Positions 10,119 to 21,490 are shown, counted from the first letter of the stretch. The stretch is DNA of 64,000 nt from Litorilituus lipolyticus (GCF_006439335.1 NZ_SAWY01000001.1:205562-269561), one strand, 5' to 3'. A program made the numbers and translations. The notes: generated by a model from the sequence alone, not told the origin.

Positions 10119-10500
10119 CTAGTATCCAGCAAATAATAACTAATAAAGCATTATTAAATATATGCAGAGCTCTTATAATGCGCAAGTGAAATATATAATG
10201 AAAAGGCGAGAAATAATCATCTCATTGTTTATATAAAAGAAGTAAAGACTGACAAACGTTAATAACTCTTTTAGAGCAAAGTTACCCTCACGGATCATGA
10301 TAGAGTATATGTCCCTTTCTAATCTAGAATAAGACTAAGGTAATGAAAATGCATTGTAAGCAGAATATTATCGAAATATTAAAGCAAACGAGCAATATTA
10401 AGAAGGGAACTGATTTATTGAAGATTAAAGTGACTCTGTTCCGAGTCACTTTAATCTAATCACTCATAGTTTGTCTTTGAGGTGTTGAGATTAGCTCAAT
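10119..10500. other. Intergenic stretch with a doubtful small ORF and a long hairpin
   Basis: About 380 bp of AT-rich DNA between two minus-strand genes. The plus strand has a 38-codon frame (10343-10459, MKMHCKQN...) with AAGG directly before its ATG. Its last 12 codons are the hairpin at 10422-10457, so I do not call it a gene. Nothing else was recognised. Confidence 0.35.
10422..10457. repeat. Perfect 15-bp hairpin downstream of the Sel1-repeat gene
   Basis: AGATTAAAGTGACTC (10422-10436) pairs without mismatch with GAGTCACTTTAATCT (10443-10457) around a 6-nt loop. It starts 44 bp after the stop of the minus-strand gene at 10501. No T-run follows on either strand, so it may be a transcript-protecting stem, a weak terminator or a mobile-repeat remnant. 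Confidence 0.5.
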
Positions 10501-11367
10501 TTAAGGGTACATATGATTTAAGTTATTCCCCATTAACTGTATAGTTAACCTCTCAAAATCGTCTCTATCCGTTTTAGCGCAACTTAGTATTTCGTCACAA
10601 GTTTTACCTATAATTCGTGTACCTGTAGTACCAACTGAAGCTGGTGGATTATTCCTTAACTCTGCAATAGCATTATCAAAAACCTGCTCTACACTGGGAG
10701 CTGAAACAGTAATAACTTCTATGTCATTATCTTCTGGCCACTGAATATTGTTCCGTTGTTCTAAAGAGGCAGGTGTATTGGAATTTGACTTGGTTGATGG
10801 CGTTGAGGACATACTCGCAATAAAATCAGCTATTTTTGGATAATTATCATGATGTATTTTATCATTCGTATATAGGAATTCAGCGTACTTTTGGGCTTTA
10901 GTATGTTTAGCTTCCAAGGCTAATGCTAACCACTTATCAGACTCTTCAACATCTTTATCACCGTATTCACCACTACCGTATGCAAGTGCTAACAAAAAGG
11001 CAGATTCAGCATGACCTCTTCTAGCAGCCTTCTTTAAATATTTAATACCGTCATCATGGTCTATAAAATCGGGTTCAAGTAAATAAAACAGGCCGGTACG
11101 AAATTGTGCGTAAGTAAATTTATATTTAGCTGCTCTTCGAAAGTATTTCAGTGATTTATTTAAATCGACTTCTGTTCCATATCCTTGATAATAAAGCTCT
11201 CCCATAACGGACGCAGCCAAACTATATTTTCGACTAGCCAATACTTTCCATTTTTTAAAATACTCAACGCATTGAGCTTCCATACACGCTTCTATTTTTG
11301 CTGAATAAGCAAAATTTGTTATCATTATGAGGTAGACAAACAAAAATATTTTTACGAATTTCATCAT
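10501..11367 (-). CDS. Exported Sel1-like repeat protein of unknown function
   Basis: The 288-aa protein begins with a clear signal peptide (MMKFVKIFLFVYLIMITNFA, cleavage probably after AYSA). Residues about 45-165 hold three or four Sel1/TPR-like helical repeats, for example AASVMGELYYQGYG, YAQFRTGLFYLLEP and SAFLLALAYGSGEYG. The C-terminal third is non-repetitive, rich in Ser/Asn/Thr, and carries two Cys (CDEILSC). Sel1 proteins act as scaffolds for protein contacts; no partner is evident. AAGGA lies five bases before the first ATG. The gene stands alone between long non-coding stretches. Confidence 0.8.
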   Translation of the reverse strand: MMKFVKIFLFVYLIMITNFAYSAKIEACMEAQCVEYFKKWKVLASRKYSLAASVMGELYYQGYGTEVDLNKSLKYFRRAAKYKFTYAQFRTGLFYLLEPDFIDHDDGIKYLKKAARRGHAESAFLLALAYGSGEYGDKDVEESDKWLALALEAKHTKAQKYAEFLYTNDKIHHDNYPKIADFIASMSSTPSTKSNSNTPASLEQRNNIQWPEDNDIEVITVSAPSVEQVFDNAIAELRNNPPASVGTTGTRIIGKTCDEILSCAKTDRDDFERLTIQLMGNNLNHMYP

Positions 11368-12020
11368 AGTAATCCTTTCTTATTAGTTTTAGTTAATTGA
11401 TGCTATTTAAACAAATCAATTTAATACTTAACTCATCTTTACTTTAATAAATGCTAAAGCGCTCACAGCTCTTATCAATAAATTTACTTTCTCTACTTTT
11501 TTGATTAGCTATTTAGAAGATATATCTTAACAATAGAACTCTCACTATTATTGATTGATAAATACACCTTTATAACTCAGCTTTATTTTATTTAACTAAG
11601 AAATTAACGCATACAGCTTAAGAACAAGTTTATATAAACTGAATAGATAGTGGAGGAACTTTCGAAAATGAAACACTAGAAATATACAATATATCATGAT
11701 GTTAGTTCCATCTGCACCATTATCTCAAGATAGAATACTTGTGAAGAAAATACAACAGTTCAATTTTTAAACAGCATAAAACAGATTAAAAAATCATCTA
11801 TTCCAATTAATTTAACTAAGCTCTTTTTTTAAGGCGAGTTGCTTTTATGCTATTTTCACTAATACATAGAATGTACTAGCGCATGTTAACAGTGAAATAG
11901 AAACAGCAGACTATAATTACAGGTTCAAAATATTAAGAAAAATTGGGAATTAATTAATCGCCTTGTGGCATAATTAGCACATTATTCGTTTAGAAATACA
12001 AGCAAAAACCAAATAATTCA
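11368..12020. other. Long non-coding stretch upstream of mutS
   Basis: About 650 bp, very AT-rich, between divergent genes. I found no RNA gene, no ORF with a convincing start and no strong inverted repeat. It presumably holds promoters of the Sel1 gene and of mutS. A GGAGG at about 11653 is followed only by a three-codon frame. Confidence 0.4.
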
Positions 12021-14606
12021 ATGACAAGTACAAGCCTAGATCTTTCCAATCACACCCCGATGATGCGCCAATACCTGACTATTAAAGCAGAGTTTCCTGA
12101 TATTTTAATATTCTACCGTATGGGCGATTTTTATGAGCTTTTCTTTGATGATGCCAAAAAAGCTGCAGACTTACTTGACATATCACTTACTGCACGCGGA
12201 AAGACTGGGGGTAATGCCATCCCTATGGCGGGGGTTCCCTACCATGCAGTAGAAAACTACCTTGCCAAGTTAGTCAACTTAGGTGAATCTGTCGCTATAT
12301 GCGAGCAAGTTGGCGATCCAGCAACAAGCAAAGGTCCCGTTGAACGTAAAGTTGTGCGTGTAATTACGCCAGGTACTGTTAGTGATGAAGCACTACTTGC
12401 AGATAGACAAGATAATTTAATTGTCGCGATATTTGAAACAACTGACAAAGTTAAAAAAGTAATTCGCTATGGTTTAGCCTATTTAGACATGACCAGTGGT
12501 CGCTTTGTCATCACAGAGCCTGAATCAAATGAACAGCTACTCGCAGAGTTACAACGTTTGTCTCCTGCAGAGTTACTTTACAGTGAATCATTCTCAACAC
12601 CTGAGATAATAAGCCAGCACAAAGGCTTACGTCGACGACCAGAATGGGAATTTGATTTAGACACCGCTGTTAATTTATTAAATAAGCAATTTAACACAAA
12701 AGAATTAAATGGTTTTGGTGTAACAGAATATCCGTTAGGTATTGCAGCAGCAGGTTGTTTACTTGCATACGTTAAAGATACCCAGCGCAGTGCTCTGCCT
12801 CATATCAGAGCAATAGTTTGTGAGTCTTCGCAAAACGGAGTGGTACTTGATGCAGCAACGAGAAGGAATTTAGAGCTTACACAAAACCTTCAAGGTGATA
12901 CAACAAATACTCTGGCAGAAGTGTTAGACAAATCAGCAACACCAATGGGCTCTCGTTTATTAAAACGTTGGCTACATTTCCCATTACGCGATTTCAGTAT
13001 TTTATCAAATAGACAAAATACTGTTAGTACACTCATCGAACAAGATTTGATTGGTCAAATTCAACCTTTATTAAAGGGTGTAGGTGATATTGAGCGTATT
13101 ATCTCACGAATAGCATTACAGTCAGCACGACCGCGAGATTTCGCGCGTTTAAGAAATGCCTTGCAACTACTCCCTGAATTACAAATAGTTCTTGCCAACC
13201 AATCAGAGTATCTACAGCAATTAGCGCAACATTGTTTACCAATTCCCACCATTCAACAATTGCTTGAAGTGGCAATTGTTGAAAACCCACCAGTATTAAT
13301 TAGAGATGGTGGTGTCATTGCGCCGGGCTATCATGCAGAGTTAGATGAGTTAAGAGATTTAAGCCAAGGTGCTACAGAATTTTTGGAGCAACTCGAAGAA
13401 AAAGAAAAGCAAAGAACTGGCATTAGTTCATTAAAAGTTGGCTATAACAAAGTCCATGGATTTTTTATAGAAATTAGTCGAAGTGCTGCACATGAAGTGC
13501 CCACTGACTACATAAGACGTCAAACCCTTAAAAATAACGAGCGCTTTATAACTGATGAACTTAAACAACATGAACATAAAGTGTTAAGTGCGCAAAGCAA
13601 ATTTCTTGCTTTGGAAAAAACACTTTACCAGGAGTTATTTGAAAAAATTCTACCTGAAATATCAGCACTACAACAATTAGGTCAAGCTATTGCAGAATTA
13701 GATGTACTAAATACCTTTGCTGAAAGAGCGCTAACCTTGAACTACATTAAGCCCAAATTAGTTCATCAAGCAGGGATAGATATTTCTGCTGGTAGACACC
13801 CTGTAGTAGAGCAAATGACGCAAGAAGCATTTATTGCCAATCCGGTATTGCTCACCGAGCAACGAAAAATGCTGATAATTACTGGCCCAAATATGGGGGG
13901 TAAATCAACCTATATGCGTCAAACAGCATTAATAGTGCTACTAGCACACATTGGTTGCTTTGTGCCTGCTGAACAAGCCACAATAGGTTTGGTAGATAGA
14001 ATATTCACTCGCATTGGCGCATCTGACGATCTGGCGAGTGGCCGCTCAACCTTTATGGTAGAAATGACAGAAACTGCTAATATTTTACATAATGCAACAG
14101 ACAAAAGCTTAGTATTACTTGATGAAATAGGTCGAGGAACAAGTACTTATGATGGTTTATCTTTAGCTTGGGCGTGTGCAGAGTTACTGGCATTAAAAAC
14201 CAAAGCATTCACGCTTTTTGCTAGTCATTATTTCGAATTAACTTTACTCGCTGACCAAATTGATACCTTAGCCAATGTTCATTTAGATGCCGTAGAGCAT
14301 GATGATAATATCATTTTCATGCACGCAGTGCAGGAAGGCGCTGCCAGTAAGAGTTTTGGTCTTCAAGTCGCCCAACTTGCAGGTGTGCCTAAAGCAGTTA
14401 TTCAAAGGGCAAAACAACGCTTAACTGAGCTAGAAAACCAGCAAGCACCAACAATATTGCCTAAGCAAAGTGAGCAATCTACTCAGTTATCATTGATAAG
14501 TCAGGAACATCCGATTATCGACACAATTAAGAATACTGATATAAATGATTTATCTCCAAGACAAGCGCTTGATTTACTTTTTCAATTAAAAAGCCAAATA
14601 GAGTAG
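12021..14606 (+). CDS. mutS: DNA mismatch repair protein MutS
   Basis: It recognises mispairs and recruits MutL. At 861 aa it has the full family length. The mismatch-binding motif GDFYELF (the Phe-x-Glu that inserts at the mispair) is near residue 38. The connector and lever domains follow, with the clamp around 450-530. The ATPase has Walker [11 protein letters not shown] near 620 and Walker B/signature [12 protein letters not shown]. The C-terminal [13 protein letters not shown] helix matches the tetramerisation tail. The ATG at 12021 has only a weak ribosome site. It converges on rpoS, the usual mutS-rpoS neighbourhood in gammaproteobacteria. Confidence 0.98.
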   Translation: MTSTSLDLSNHTPMMRQYLTIKAEFPDILIFYRMGDFYELFFDDAKKAADLLDISLTARGKTGGNAIPMAGVPYHAVENYLAKLVNLGESVAICEQVGDPATSKGPVERKVVRVITPGTVSDEALLADRQDNLIVAIFETTDKVKKVIRYGLAYLDMTSGRFVITEPESNEQLLAELQRLSPAELLYSESFSTPEIISQHKGLRRRPEWEFDLDTAVNLLNKQFNTKELNGFGVTEYPLGIAAAGCLLAYVKDTQRSALPHIRAIVCESSQNGVVLDAATRRNLELTQNLQGDTTNTLAEVLDKSATPMGSRLLKRWLHFPLRDFSILSNRQNTVSTLIEQDLIGQIQPLLKGVGDIERIISRIALQSARPRDFARLRNALQLLPELQIVLANQSEYLQQLAQHCLPIPTIQQLLEVAIVENPPVLIRDGGVIAPGYHAELDELRDLSQGATEFLEQLEEKEKQRTGISSLKVGYNKVHGFFIEISRSAAHEVPTDYIRRQTLKNNERFITDELKQHEHKVLSAQSKFLALEKTLYQELFEKILPEISALQQLGQAIAELDVLNTFAERALTLNYIKPKLVHQAGIDISAGRHPVVEQMTQEAFIANPVLLTEQRKMLIITGPNMGGKSTYMRQTALIVLLAHIGCFVPAEQATIGLVDRIFTRIGASDDLASGRSTFMVEMTETANILHNATDKSLVLLDEIGRGTSTYDGLSLAWACAELLALKTKAFTLFASHYFELTLLADQIDTLANVHLDAVEHDDNIIFMHAVQEGAASKSFGLQVAQLAGVPKAVIQRAKQRLTELENQQAPTILPKQSEQSTQLSLISQEHPIIDTIKNTDINDLSPRQALDLLFQLKSQIE

Positions 14607-14646
14607 TTTTTAAAAGATAATAAACTTATTAATATTTGCTAAACAA

Positions 14647-14677
14647 AAAAGCTATCGATCGAAGATCAATAGCTTTT
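14647..14677. terminator. Bidirectional terminator between mutS and rpoS
   Basis: AAAAGCTAT pairs with ATAGCTTTT, extended by GATC/GATC beyond one mismatch, with a 3-nt GAA loop. T-runs occur in both orientations. It separates the convergent genes. Confidence 0.85.
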
Positions 14678-14704
14678 AATAAATTTTAAACTTTGCTGTT
14701 AATG

Positions 14705-15613
14705 CTATTGTTGGAAAATAGCTTCTATCGACAAATTCTGTTGACTTAAAATATCACGTAAACGTTTAAGCGCTTCAACTTGAATTTGACGAACACGTTC
14801 TCTCGTTAAGCCTATTTCACTGCCAACATCTTCTAATGTTGCGGCTTCGTAGCCCATTAAACCAAAACGTCTTGCTAACACTTCACGTTGTTTTGAGTTC
14901 AACTCATTTAACCAGTGAATAATGTTATTACTCATATCTTCAGACTGTAGGTCACCCTCAGGGCCACTACTTTTTTCATCCGCTATAACATCAAGTAACG
15001 CTTTATCAGAATCACCTGCAAATGGTGTATCTACAGATGCAATGCGTTCATTTAACCGAAGCATTTTATTAACATCGCTAACAGGTTTGTCTAAGTGTTC
15101 AGCAATATCTTCAGCGGTAGGCTCATGATCAAGCTTTTGTACAAGCTCACGAGATGCGCGTAAATAAATATTAAGTTCTTTAACTACATGGATGGGTAAA
15201 CGTATGGTACGTGTTTGATTCATGATTGCGCGTTCTATCGTTTGACGTATCCACCATGTTGCGTAGGTAGAGAAGCGAAAGCCTCTTTCTGGGTCAAATT
15301 TTTCAACGGCTCTTATTAGGCCTAGATTACCTTCTTCAATTAAATCAAGTAAGGGTAATCCACGGTTGTTGTATCGTCTGGCAATTTTTACAACTAAGCG
15401 TAAATTGCTTTCGATCATACGTTTTCGGGCAGCCTCGTCGCCTTTTAATGACAAACGAGAGAAATAAACTTCTTCCTCTGCTGATAATAGAGGCGAAAAA
15501 CCAATTTCGCTTAAATATATCTGAGTTGCATCTAGGTTAGATGAAACTTCTTCCTTTGATATTACAGTTGCTTCTTCAGCTTCAACGTTTTTTTCTTCTT
15601 TTAATGTGACCAT
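14705..15613 (-). CDS. rpoS: RNA polymerase sigma factor RpoS
   Basis: This is the stationary-phase and general-stress sigma factor, here 302 aa with an N-terminus somewhat shorter than in E. coli. Region 1.2 reads [21 protein letters not shown], abridged here by the family. Region 2 has [20 protein letters not shown] and [14 protein letters not shown]. Region 2.4/3 has [15 protein letters not shown], and the region 4.2 helix-turn-helix is [18 protein letters not shown]. The ATG at 15613 is preceded by GGGAG. It lies downstream of nlpD, from whose coding region rpoS is transcribed in E. coli. RpoS rather than RpoD/RpoH is supported by both sequence and neighbourhood. Confidence 0.97.
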   Translation of the reverse strand: MVTLKEEKNVEAEEATVISKEEVSSNLDATQIYLSEIGFSPLLSAEEEVYFSRLSLKGDEAARKRMIESNLRLVVKIARRYNNRGLPLLDLIEEGNLGLIRAVEKFDPERGFRFSTYATWWIRQTIERAIMNQTRTIRLPIHVVKELNIYLRASRELVQKLDHEPTAEDIAEHLDKPVSDVNKMLRLNERIASVDTPFAGDSDKALLDVIADEKSSGPEGDLQSEDMSNNIIHWLNELNSKQREVLARRFGLMGYEAATLEDVGSEIGLTRERVRQIQVEALKRLRDILSQQNLSIEAIFQQ

Positions 15614-15705
15614 GCTTATCTCCCATCAATAGCAAAGCTTAAATTAATACCTAAATATTCACGATAACTCCGACTTTTAATTATTGTTTTAGTTGTTATT
15701 TAATT

Positions 15706-16635
15706 TTATTGTTTTTTTGGTAAATACTTTAACGGGTTAACTGATTTACCACGAAATCTAATTTCAAAATGAAGCATGACCTGATCCGCATCAGTATCTC
15801 CCATTTTAGCAATCACATCACCAGATTTAACTTTCTGCTGCTCTTTAACCAATATCCGGTCATTATGAGCATAGGCACTTAGGTAATCATCATTATGTTT
15901 TATTATAATGAGCTTGCCGTAACCTCTTAGCGCATTACCGGCATAAACTACCTTTCCTTCTGCGGCAGCCTTAATGTTGGTACCGCGTTGACCTGCAATA
16001 TTTAACCCTTTATTACCTTGTATTTGATTCGAAAAATACTCAATAACTTTACCTCTTACTGGCCATTGCCAACGCTTCACTTTCTGAGAAAATTTTGCGC
16101 TAGGTTTCGCTACTTTTTTTGAGGTTTTTTGAACCCTTACATTTTTACCATACGCCTGCTTTTTAGACGATGCAAGTACCTTTTCACTACCTTTTTCACT
16201 GGTAAGAGTAGAGTTATTAGTCGAATTTTTAGTCAAAGTCTTGCTATGACTAGCCTTAGAAGATTTTTTACTATTTTTTGAAGTGAGTAATATTTTTTGA
16301 CCGGGAAAAATACGATAAGGAGGTGAGATGTTATTCAGTTTTGCTATATGTCTAACATCTGTGTTCGCTCGCCATGAGATGGAATATAACGTTTCTCCTT
16401 TTTTTACGGTGTATTCAGCGCCTTGTATAGAATTTTTAACTCGATCTTTTAACGGAGCATTGCTACTAATCCCGACCACCGGCGCAGGGGTTTCCCGACT
16501 AGAGCAGCCTAATAGAACCGAAAAAATAATGATGTAACAAAATATATCGAGGTAAGATCTTGTCAACGTAATAACTGTCCTTTTAGGGTTACTCTTGTAA
16601 TCAACGAACTTCCTTTTAAAAATTTTTATGCACAT
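15706..16635 (-). CDS. nlpD: Murein hydrolase activator NlpD (LysM + degenerate LytM lipoprotein)
   Basis: An outer-membrane lipoprotein that activates the amidase AmiC during cell division. It has a lipobox (SVLLGC, Cys about residue 44), a LysM domain (YTVKKGETLYSISWRANTD...), a basic Lys/Ser linker and a C-terminal M23/LytM domain. The LytM zinc ligands are lost (NIAGQRGT and LHFEIR replace the HxxxD and HxH motifs), as expected for NlpD. The start is uncertain: ATG at 16635 gives an unusually long leader with no good ribosome site. A TTG at 16566, with AAGGA upstream, would give a 20-residue lipoprotein signal. Confidence 0.93.
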   Translation of the reverse strand: MCIKIFKRKFVDYKSNPKRTVITLTRSYLDIFCYIIIFSVLLGCSSRETPAPVVGISSNAPLKDRVKNSIQGAEYTVKKGETLYSISWRANTDVRHIAKLNNISPPYRIFPGQKILLTSKNSKKSSKASHSKTLTKNSTNNSTLTSEKGSEKVLASSKKQAYGKNVRVQKTSKKVAKPSAKFSQKVKRWQWPVRGKVIEYFSNQIQGNKGLNIAGQRGTNIKAAAEGKVVYAGNALRGYGKLIIIKHNDDYLSAYAHNDRILVKEQQKVKSGDVIAKMGDTDADQVMLHFEIRFRGKSVNPLKYLPKKQ

Positions 16636-16665
16636 AAATAGAATACTTACCCATATAGCGATAAC

Positions 16666-17244
16666 TTATCTCAATATTAAGTAAGCAATAATGATAATCG
16701 CTACAAGGCTCCAGCCAAGCACATCCACCCACTGTCGCAGCTTCTTTTCCATGGTTGCACCTCCCCATTTTATCAAGCCCGCCACTAAAAAGAATCGCAT
16801 ACCACGACCAATAGCAGAAGCTAATAAAAAAGGTAAAAATGCCATGTGTAAAAAGCCTGCACTGACAGTAAAAAGTTTATAAGGAATGGGAGAGAAACCG
16901 GCAATAAAAACTACCCAAACTCCCCAAGTAGCAAACCAGTCCATAGCAACATCAAACTTTTCCTGATAACCAAACTCAGTGATAAGGGGCTGAATCCATG
17001 GTTCAAACATCCAATAGCCTAAGAGGTAACCAACCATACCACCAATAATTGAAGAAACAGTGGTTAACGTTGCTAAATGCCAAGCACGCTTAGGTTTAGC
17101 TAACACCATAGGGGCTAACAACACATCTGGAGGAATAGGGAAAAAGACTGACTCTGCAAAAGTAATTACCGATAACATAGCTGGGGCAAACTTATGCTCA
17201 GCCCATTTAAGGGTCCAGTCATATAAGGCGGAAAAGATCTTCAC
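16666..17244 (-). CDS. yqaA: YqaA-family inner-membrane protein (DedA/VTT-like)
   Basis: The 192-aa membrane protein has about five hydrophobic segments and the VTT/DedA-like motifs FFPIPPDVLLAPM near residues 30-42 and FSPIPYKLFTVSAG near 120. Relatives are linked to membrane homeostasis and undecaprenyl-phosphate or lipid scrambling, but YqaA itself has no assigned substrate. The start is a GTG at 17244 overlapping the pcm stop by one base (TAGTG), so translation is probably coupled. It sits in the conserved pcm-yqaA-nlpD order. Confidence 0.88.
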   Translation of the reverse strand: MKIFSALYDWTLKWAEHKFAPAMLSVITFAESVFFPIPPDVLLAPMVLAKPKRAWHLATLTTVSSIIGGMVGYLLGYWMFEPWIQPLITEFGYQEKFDVAMDWFATWGVWVVFIAGFSPIPYKLFTVSAGFLHMAFLPFLLASAIGRGMRFFLVAGLIKWGGATMEKKLRQWVDVLGWSLVAIIIIAYLILR

Positions 17245-17897
17245 TACAATAAATCTCCTGGTACTAACGGCACAAACCGCACTGCTTCTATTTGCTGTTC
17301 GCTATAGTTATCACCTTCTCTGGTAATAATTTTAAGTATTTGTGTTTGTTCACCTACAGGGATCACTAACCGACCTCCATCAGCTAATTGTTCTAATAGT
17401 GCTTGAGGCACTTGAGTCGGCGCAGCCGTTACTATAATGGCATCAAATGGTGCTTTACTCGCCCAGCCTAACCAACCATCTCCATGTTTCATCGAAACAT
17501 TATGTAAGTCCATCGCTCTTAAGCAGCGTTTAGCCTGCCATTGCAAAGACTTTATTCGCTCAACTGAAAAAACTTTATCAGTTAATTGCGCTAATATTGA
17601 AGTTTGATAGCCTGATCCTGTACCGATTTCTAAAATACTATTTGGTCTACCATTGGCAAGCAATAATTCAGACATTTTCGCTACTATGTATGGCTGAGAA
17701 ATGGTTTGTCCCTGACCAATTGGCAATGCGGTATTATCATAAGCCTTATGGGCAAGTATTTCTGGCACAAATATATGACGAGGAGATTGAGCAATGGCCG
17801 TTAACACTTCAGGGTTTACAATACCTTCTTGCTGAAGTTTTTGAGCCAATAGCTCGCCACTTCGTTTTGATTTTCCACTCACGCGACTTGAAATCAT
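17244..17897 (-). CDS. pcm: Protein-L-isoaspartate O-methyltransferase
   Basis: It methylates isoaspartyl residues using AdoMet, starting repair of aged proteins. The 217-aa protein shows PRHIFVPE, the substrate-site stretch [17 protein letters not shown] and the AdoMet-binding [15 protein letters not shown] near residue 80. Its ATG overlaps the surE stop by four bases (ATGA), the classical surE-pcm coupling. Confidence 0.97.
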   Translation of the reverse strand: MISSRVSGKSKRSGELLAQKLQQEGIVNPEVLTAIAQSPRHIFVPEILAHKAYDNTALPIGQGQTISQPYIVAKMSELLLANGRPNSILEIGTGSGYQTSILAQLTDKVFSVERIKSLQWQAKRCLRAMDLHNVSMKHGDGWLGWASKAPFDAIIVTAAPTQVPQALLEQLADGGRLVIPVGEQTQILKIITREGDNYSEQQIEAVRFVPLVPGDLL

Positions 17898-18643
17898 AAA
17901 TCTAGCTCACTTAGCCACTGCTTAATTGGCTCTATACTTCTATGTGCTGTCATATCAACGGTTAATGGCGTAACTGAGGCATATCCCTGTGCAATCGCAT
18001 TAAAATCTGTGCCTTCTCCACCATCTAACTCTTCACCTAATAAGCCATACCAATAGATGTCTCTTTGCCAAGGATCTTGCATCTTTTGCATACTTTCCGC
18101 TTTATGACGGTGCCCTAAACGAGTCACTTTAATCCCTTTAAGCTCTGAAAGTGGAATATCAGGTACATTAATATTCAATATTTGATCGGCGGGTAAAGGG
18201 TGGGATTTTAAGCGCTTAATCACTTTTGCAGCAACAACAGCCGCTGTTTGATAATGCTTTTCATATTTACCCACAAGTGAAACTGCAACGGCAGGCATCC
18301 CCATATGACGCCCCTCGGTGGCAGCAGCCACAGTGCCAGAATACAAGGTATCATCGCCTAAATTAGCGCCTTTATTAATACCGGCTACCACCAGATCAGC
18401 ATCTTTCACTAATTGACTAATGCCTAAATGAACAGAATCAGTTGGTGTGCCATTGACTGAAACAAAACCATTATCAAGGGTTTGCGCCCTTAAGGGGTTC
18501 AACAAAGTTAAAGAGTTACTCGCACCACTACAATTTCTATCTGGGGCGACTACTGAAACATCAAAGCTCTTGCTCAGTTCTTGATAGAGCACTTTAATAC
18601 CCAAAGCATGTACACCATCATCATTACTTAATAGTATTTTCAT
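17894..18643 (-). CDS. surE: 5'/3'-nucleotidase SurE
   Basis: A metal-dependent survival phosphatase acting on nucleoside monophosphates and short polyphosphates. The 249-aa sequence begins [16 protein letters not shown] with the metal-binding DD, then [14 protein letters not shown] and [20 protein letters not shown]. It overlaps pcm by four bases and truD by one, so it is part of a translationally coupled truD-surE-pcm-yqaA unit. Confidence 0.97.
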   Translation of the reverse strand: MKILLSNDDGVHALGIKVLYQELSKSFDVSVVAPDRNCSGASNSLTLLNPLRAQTLDNGFVSVNGTPTDSVHLGISQLVKDADLVVAGINKGANLGDDTLYSGTVAAATEGRHMGMPAVAVSLVGKYEKHYQTAAVVAAKVIKRLKSHPLPADQILNINVPDIPLSELKGIKVTRLGHRHKAESMQKMQDPWQRDIYWYGLLGEELDGGEGTDFNAIAQGYASVTPLTVDMTAHRSIEPIKQWLSELDL

Positions 18644-19716
18644 TAACTAATACCTTGGTTTAGTTCATTACTTTCACGCTTAGTCATGTCTTGGTAATCA
18701 ATTAACTCACGCAAAACGGTAGTTGCATAACAGCCTGCAGGTAATGAAAAGCTCACAGTTACAATGTTTTTCGAACTGTCTTGCTCGGTGTTTAAACTAA
18801 TATCTGCTTGCTCAATGACAATACGAATTCTTCGACGTTCTTGTTTCAAACCAAATCGTGGTAAACCTGTGGCAAAAGATTGGTGTTGCTCAGCAATATG
18901 CTGCTCAAGTTGCATCGGTTGCGCCAAGGTCATTAACTCACCAGCTCCCCACATTGGTGCGGTAATATCAATATCATGTTCAGCTAAACGCTTTGCTAAT
19001 GTTTCATCAACTTCATCAATACAAAATACCGATTGACTACCAGAGAGCATTGCGACATCACCCACTTGTATCTCATTGAACAAATTTTCTTGAATACGAT
19101 GACTAATCACCTCATTAAAAATTAAGGAGCGAGCTGCTGATAAATACATGCCGCGTTTTTTCTTATCTTTCACTTTCTGCCCTGAAAACAACGCTTCAGC
19201 TCGTTCGATATTTCCGCCATTAATACCAAAGCGCTGTTCACCAAAATAGTTTGGTACACCTTGTTCAATGATTTTCAGCCAACGCTGAGAAAGTGATTTA
19301 ATATCGGTGACATCTCTTAAAATAAGTTCAAAACGATTGCCCGTTAGCGAACCTGTTCTTAACTTTTTATTGTGACGTTTATATGAAAGAACCTCGACTC
19401 CTTCAATGTCCATATCGGTAAGATCATACTCTGTTTTACCCGGCACATGAACGCCGAACCACTGCTCTGTTACCGCGAAGCGATCTTTTAATCCAGCATA
19501 GGTTACTAAAGGCTCTTTTACTTTAAAGTATTTTGCCAACTCACGTGCCACAAAGACTGTGTTTGCGCCAGTTTTGCGAATATGAATATATAAATGTTCT
19601 CCTTCTCCACAAGGAGAAAAAGGTAGTTGTTCAAAAACTTTAAAGTCACTCATGTGACTTCTCAGCAAGCCTGTCGATTCAGGTTTACCATGTAAATAGG
19701 CCAATTCTGATGCCAT
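18643..19716 (-). CDS. truD: tRNA pseudouridine(13) synthase TruD
   Basis: It isomerises U13 of tRNA-Glu. The 357-aa protein has the catalytic Asp in [14 protein letters not shown] near residue 80, preceded by [15 protein letters not shown], and the later NYFGEQRFG motif typical of TruD. The ATG at 19716 has AGAG upstream. It begins the coupled truD-surE-pcm-yqaA series, with a 96-bp gap after ispF. Confidence 0.96.
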   Translation of the reverse strand: MASELAYLHGKPESTGLLRSHMSDFKVFEQLPFSPCGEGEHLYIHIRKTGANTVFVARELAKYFKVKEPLVTYAGLKDRFAVTEQWFGVHVPGKTEYDLTDMDIEGVEVLSYKRHNKKLRTGSLTGNRFELILRDVTDIKSLSQRWLKIIEQGVPNYFGEQRFGINGGNIERAEALFSGQKVKDKKKRGMYLSAARSLIFNEVISHRIQENLFNEIQVGDVAMLSGSQSVFCIDEVDETLAKRLAEHDIDITAPMWGAGELMTLAQPMQLEQHIAEQHQSFATGLPRFGLKQERRRIRIVIEQADISLNTEQDSSKNIVTVSFSLPAGCYATTVLRELIDYQDMTKRESNELNQGIS

Positions 19717-19812
19717 ACTACTCTCTTGAATTTGCGTTAATTAGCGCATTATTAATTGATGGGTATGCACTACTCATATGTTTGGTTAAATAATTTTCAG
19801 GGTTTAAATGCG

Positions 19813-20295
19813 TTAATCAGTGTCAACTTGATTCAATAAAACGACGCTATGCACAGCTATGCCTTCCTTTCGCCCCGCATAACCTAACTTTTCAGTGGTA
19901 GTCGCTTTCACATTAACTTGCTCTATATTGCACTGTAGATCTTCAGCTAAGCAAGTACGCATTTGTAACAAAAAAGGAGCTATTTTAGGGGCTTGTGCAA
20001 TAATGGTTAAATCAGTATTCCCTATTTGATATTTTTTTTCAGCCATTAAACTAATCACATGCCTCAGCAAGATGCGACTAGAAATATTTTCATATTGATC
20101 ATCCGTATCAGGAAAATGATTACCTATATCTCCCATGGCCAAGGCACCTAAAATAGCATCACATAAAGCATGAATTGCCACATCACCATCTGAGTGAGCA
20201 ATAAAGCCTTGGCTATAAGGAACCTCAATACCAGCAAGCATTAATGGACCGTCGCCACCAAATTTGTGCACATCAAAGCCGTGCCCTATTCTCAT
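19813..20295 (-). CDS. ispF: 2-C-methyl-D-erythritol 2,4-cyclodiphosphate synthase
   Basis: The MEP-pathway enzyme that forms MEcPP with loss of CMP. The 160-aa sequence has [20 protein letters not shown] with the zinc-binding DxH, then [18 protein letters not shown] and [19 protein letters not shown]. The ATG overlaps the ispD stop by four bases (ATGA). Confidence 0.97.
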   Translation of the reverse strand: MRIGHGFDVHKFGGDGPLMLAGIEVPYSQGFIAHSDGDVAIHALCDAILGALAMGDIGNHFPDTDDQYENISSRILLRHVISLMAEKKYQIGNTDLTIIAQAPKIAPFLLQMRTCLAEDLQCNIEQVNVKATTTEKLGYAGRKEGIAVHSVVLLNQVDTD

Positions 20296-21047
20296 GATTG
20301 TTCCTTATATTGTTGAGTAATCATCGTCTGACTCTTTTGCTTATTTAAGATAAATTCAGCGAGCACTAAATCATCTGGGTGAGTAATTTTAATATTTTCA
20401 TGACTCGCAGATATCAACAAACTCATTAAACCTGCTTGCTCTATCGCTGAAGATTCATCTGTTATGGCTATTTTCTTTGCTAAAGCACTTTCTATTGCAT
20501 TAACCAATTGCTCAGTTTTATATAATTGCGGTGTCAAGGCATGCCACAGCTGCTCCCGCTCAACGGTAGAATCAACAGTGCTAATATTTTTATTGTCTTT
20601 TTTACCACGTTTCATGGTGTCTCTAACAGGTGTAGCTAATAAGCCACCGCTATCATTCTCTATGCATTGAGAAATTAACCTATCAATATCACTCAATTGC
20701 ACACAAGGCCTTGCCGCATCGTGAACTAATACCCATGGATGCTCACCTGCATTAATAGCACGAAGGCCATTTAACACAGAGTCTACTCGCTCCTTACCAC
20801 CATCGACTCTGATAATATCATCACGTTGTGCTAGTTCAGACTCAGCAAAATACTGATCATCTTCTCCTAACGATAAAATAACTTTTTCGATAAGCGGGTG
20901 CGAAAGTAACCTATCCACAGTATGTGCCAAAATAGATTTACCGTTTATTGTTAAATACTGTTTGGGGCAGTTGGCTTTCATTCTTTTACCAACGCCTGCG
21001 GCAGGAACCACAACAATAAAGCTGTGCTCAGAGAGTTTTTGGGCCAT
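20292..21047 (-). CDS. ispD: 2-C-methyl-D-erythritol 4-phosphate cytidylyltransferase
   Basis: It joins CTP and MEP to form CDP-ME. The nucleotide-binding P-loop [20 protein letters not shown] is at residues about 13-32, with VHDAARPCV near 107 and ATPVRDTMK near 138. At 251 aa it is slightly longer than usual, with a Gln/Lys-rich tail. The start overlaps the ftsB stop by one base (TAATG), so ftsB-ispD-ispF are coupled. Confidence 0.97.
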   Translation of the reverse strand: MAQKLSEHSFIVVVPAAGVGKRMKANCPKQYLTINGKSILAHTVDRLLSHPLIEKVILSLGEDDQYFAESELAQRDDIIRVDGGKERVDSVLNGLRAINAGEHPWVLVHDAARPCVQLSDIDRLISQCIENDSGGLLATPVRDTMKRGKKDNKNISTVDSTVEREQLWHALTPQLYKTEQLVNAIESALAKKIAITDESSAIEQAGLMSLLISASHENIKITHPDDLVLAEFILNKQKSQTMITQQYKEQS

Positions 21048-21340
21048 TACTGCGAGCCTTTAGATTTACTTTTGGGGATTATTCTAAAAAATGTTTCATT
21101 TTCTTTTATCATCCCTAATTCATTTCGCGCTCTTTCCTCAATAGCTTCAAGACCTAATTTTAAATCATCGGTATCTGCATAAAGTAATTTATTACGCTGT
21201 TTAAGTTTGTCGTTAGATTCTTGTTGACGGGTTACTTCCTCTTTCAGCGCTAAATAGTCAGGCACACTGTTTTTACCGAACCAGAGTCGGTATTGCAATA
21301 GAGCTAACAGAACCAGCAAAACAGCTGTAAATACGCGCAT
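21047..21340 (-). CDS. ftsB: Cell division protein FtsB
   Basis: A small bitopic divisome protein that forms the FtsQ-FtsB-FtsL complex. Its 97 residues contain one N-terminal membrane helix (VFTAVLLVLLALLQYRLWFG), a periplasmic coiled coil (about 30-70) and the conserved EERARNELGMIKENETFFRI segment. It heads the ftsB-ispD-ispF run. Confidence 0.96.
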   Translation of the reverse strand: MRVFTAVLLVLLALLQYRLWFGKNSVPDYLALKEEVTRQQESNDKLKQRNKLLYADTDDLKLGLEAIEERARNELGMIKENETFFRIIPKSKSKGSQ

Positions 21341-21490
21341 AAGAACCTAAATCAGAAAAGCATGAATAAGAATGCTAAATTAATGCTCTTATTATACTCA
21401 TGCCGTTATAAATTGCGAGTTCAACCCATGGGTTAATATTAGGAGTGCAGATAGCTAAACGAGTGAATGATAAAGTCGAATGGATTGACG

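Noticed and set aside
11650..11675. GGAGG followed by ATG upstream of mutS
   Set aside because: The frame stops after three codons, and no larger ORF follows.
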